DNA of 64,000 nucleotides from Leyella lascolaii (lineage in GTDB: Bacteria; Bacteroidota; Bacteroidia; Bacteroidales; Bacteroidaceae). The DNA lies in the NCBI RefSeq assembly GCF_900079775.1, contig NZ_LT556035.1:80048-144047 (forward strand), given 5' to 3'. The translations under genes and the position numbers were made by a program. Numbering within the stretch: the first letter of the stretch is position 1; each line of letters begins with the position of its first letter. Positions 62,953 through 64,000 of this stretch are shown here, one piece after another. Under the pieces are notes generated by a model, which had not been told where the DNA came from, did not search any database, and worked only from the letters and a program-made list of their open reading frames with translations.

Positions 62953-64000
62953 ATGGAAACCAAAAACAACAACATACAGCACTCCGACACTCTGAAACAG
63001 AAAGCAGCAAAACTGAGAAAGCAGCGCATGCGTCAGCGTCTGGCAAGCGCATTCGGAATAATAATCATCATGTGCGGAATAGTGAAGACCGCCACGGTTT
63101 TCATTAACTACAAAAGCACGGAGACAAGCGACGATGCGCAGATAGAGCAATACATATCACCGGTTAACCTGCGCGCATCCGGCTATATAAAGAAGGTGTG
63201 TTTCACGGAGCATCAGAACGTGAAGAAAGGCGACACACTTCTGATTCTCGACAACCGCGAATACCGCATACGGGTAATGGAGGCAGAGGCTGCGCTGAAG
63301 GACGCTCTGGCTGGCGCGTCGGCAATAGGACAGTCGCTTCAGACATCGGAGGCGTCGGCATCGGTGTATGAGTCGTCAATAGATGAGGTGAAGATTCGTC
63401 TGGCGAAACTTGAGAAAGACCGCACACGCTATCAGAACCTGCTCGACCGCAACGCCGCCACTCCCATACAGCTGGAACAGATAGAGACCGAATATGAGGC
63501 TACGAAGAAAAAGCTCGACGGACTCGTGAGACAGCGGAAGGCAGCCATGTCTGGTGTAAGCGAGGTGTCGGTACGCCGCAAGAGTTCGGAAGCGGCGATA
63601 GAGCGTGCGCGTGCCGCTCTCGAGATGGCACGTCTCAACCTCTCCTATACGGTTGTTACCGCTCCGTGCGACGGCAAGCTCGGTCGCCGGACAGTGGAGG
63701 AAGGACAATACGTCCCTGCCGGACAGACTCTGACATACATCATGCCTGACACACAAAAATGGGTGATAGCCAACTTTAAGGAGACACAGATAGAGAACCT
63801 GCACGTAGGACAGGAGGTGGCGGTAACGGTGGACGCTCTGGACGGACGTGAGTTCAAAGGACGTGTAACGGCAATCTCCGGAGCCACCGGTTCTAAATAC
63901 TCACTCGTCCCGACGGACAATTCAGCCGGAAACTTCGTGAAAATCCGCCAGCGCGTACCGGTAAGAATTGACTTCGACAACCTGTCGGCGAAGGACAACG
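62953..64000 (+). CDS. HlyD/EmrA-family membrane-fusion protein (runs off the window)
   Basis: An open frame from the ATG at 62953 to the window end, about 349 codons without a stop. An N-terminal basic segment is followed by one transmembrane helix (FGIIIIMCGIVKTATVFI). The biotinyl/lipoyl-like half motif is VNLRASGYIKKVCFTEHQNV then KKGDTLLILD. A long coiled coil (about residues 110-230) precedes APCDGKLGRRTVEEGQYVPA. This is the EmrA-type adaptor. It starts 70 bases after the TolC gene. The partner transporter, probably EmrB-like, is not in view. Confidence 0.9.
   Translation, partial: METKNNNIQHSDTLKQKAAKLRKQRMRQRLASAFGIIIIMCGIVKTATVFINYKSTETSDDAQIEQYISPVNLRASGYIKKVCFTEHQNVKKGDTLLILDNREYRIRVMEAEAALKDALAGASAIGQSLQTSEASASVYESSIDEVKIRLAKLEKDRTRYQNLLDRNAATPIQLEQIETEYEATKKKLDGLVRQRKAAMSGVSEVSVRRKSSEAAIERARAALEMARLNLSYTVVTAPCDGKLGRRTVEEGQYVPAGQTLTYIMPDTQKWVIANFKETQIENLHVGQEVAVTVDALDGREFKGRVTAISGATGSKYSLVPTDNSAGNFVKIRQRVPVRIDFDNLSAKDN

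Noticed and set aside
1-64000. tRNA or rRNA genes
   Set aside because: The intergenic gaps were read for T-loop (GTTCGAATC-like) and rRNA-type sequence and none was found. A covariance search could still reveal a divergent one.

Overview
The window is a contiguous stretch of a Bacteroidales chromosome, most likely Prevotellaceae. The evidence is the recurring TAnnTTTG promoter element (usually with TTG about 20 bases upstream), families largely confined to Bacteroidetes (DUF4293, DUF4468, DUF4494, DUF4421, Porin_10), the bamD-rpoZ-DUF4293 gene order, and lipoprotein-rich accessory DNA. The genus cannot be fixed from sequence alone. No rRNA, tRNA, insertion sequence, CRISPR array or prophage was recognised.

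Layout: 1-2.3 kb holds the gyrA 5' end and bamD-rpoZ-DUF4293 (minus). 2.3-7.9 kb holds uvrB and an operon of a DUF4468 protein, a small membrane protein and a Porin_10 protein (plus). 8.1-9.8 kb has menA and an HD-domain hydrolase, divergent from interlocked promoters. 10.5-15.9 kb has a secreted metallophosphoesterase (minus) and the operon nudC, Gfo/Idh oxidoreductase, DUF4421, DUF1460. 16.4-20.2 kb has mannose-1-phosphate guanylyltransferase, two small winged-helix proteins and aspS (minus). 20.4-23.6 kb has a DUF1573 protein, a flavodoxin/ferredoxin protein and an M6 metalloprotease (plus). 23.7-28.1 kb is an A+T-rich accessory island of small lipoproteins: four intact paralogues, one frameshifted copy, one C-terminal stub, one unrelated lipoprotein and a tiny secreted protein. 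29.1-36.4 kb has a PLP-homeostasis protein with DUF4494, an aminotransferase with a LolC/E-type permease, and two tandem acyl-CoA-synthetase paralogues. 36.4-45.9 kb has a Crp-type regulator, lepA, a lipoprotein, TSCPD protein, yebC, pheT and an FAD-dependent oxidoreductase. 46.1-51.1 kb is the threonine operon thrA, phosphoglycerate-mutase-like putative homoserine kinase, thrC. 51.2-58.1 kb is a glycine-cleavage cluster: lplA, gcvT, gcvH, gcvPA, gcvPB, lpd. 58.5-64 kb has htpG and the start of a TolC/HlyD efflux or secretion operon.

The pathways are largely self-contained. The threonine operon covers aspartate to threonine apart from aspartate-semialdehyde dehydrogenase. The glycine cluster encodes all four proteins of the complex plus a ligase able to lipoylate the H-protein. 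Other blocks serve translation (aspS, pheT, lepA), DNA repair (uvrB), menaquinone synthesis (menA) and the outer membrane (bamD, porin).

The most unusual signals are non-coding. Two tandem arrays with exactly the same 66-bp period, three copies each, sit upstream of lepA and of htpG, in the same orientation relative to the gene. The units align without gaps and share a central palindrome whose arms differ by compensatory changes. A second, unrelated family of composite hairpin repeats recurs in four intergenic gaps. A strong intrinsic terminator lies inside the glycine-cleavage cluster, and the thr operon has a long leader with several hairpins.
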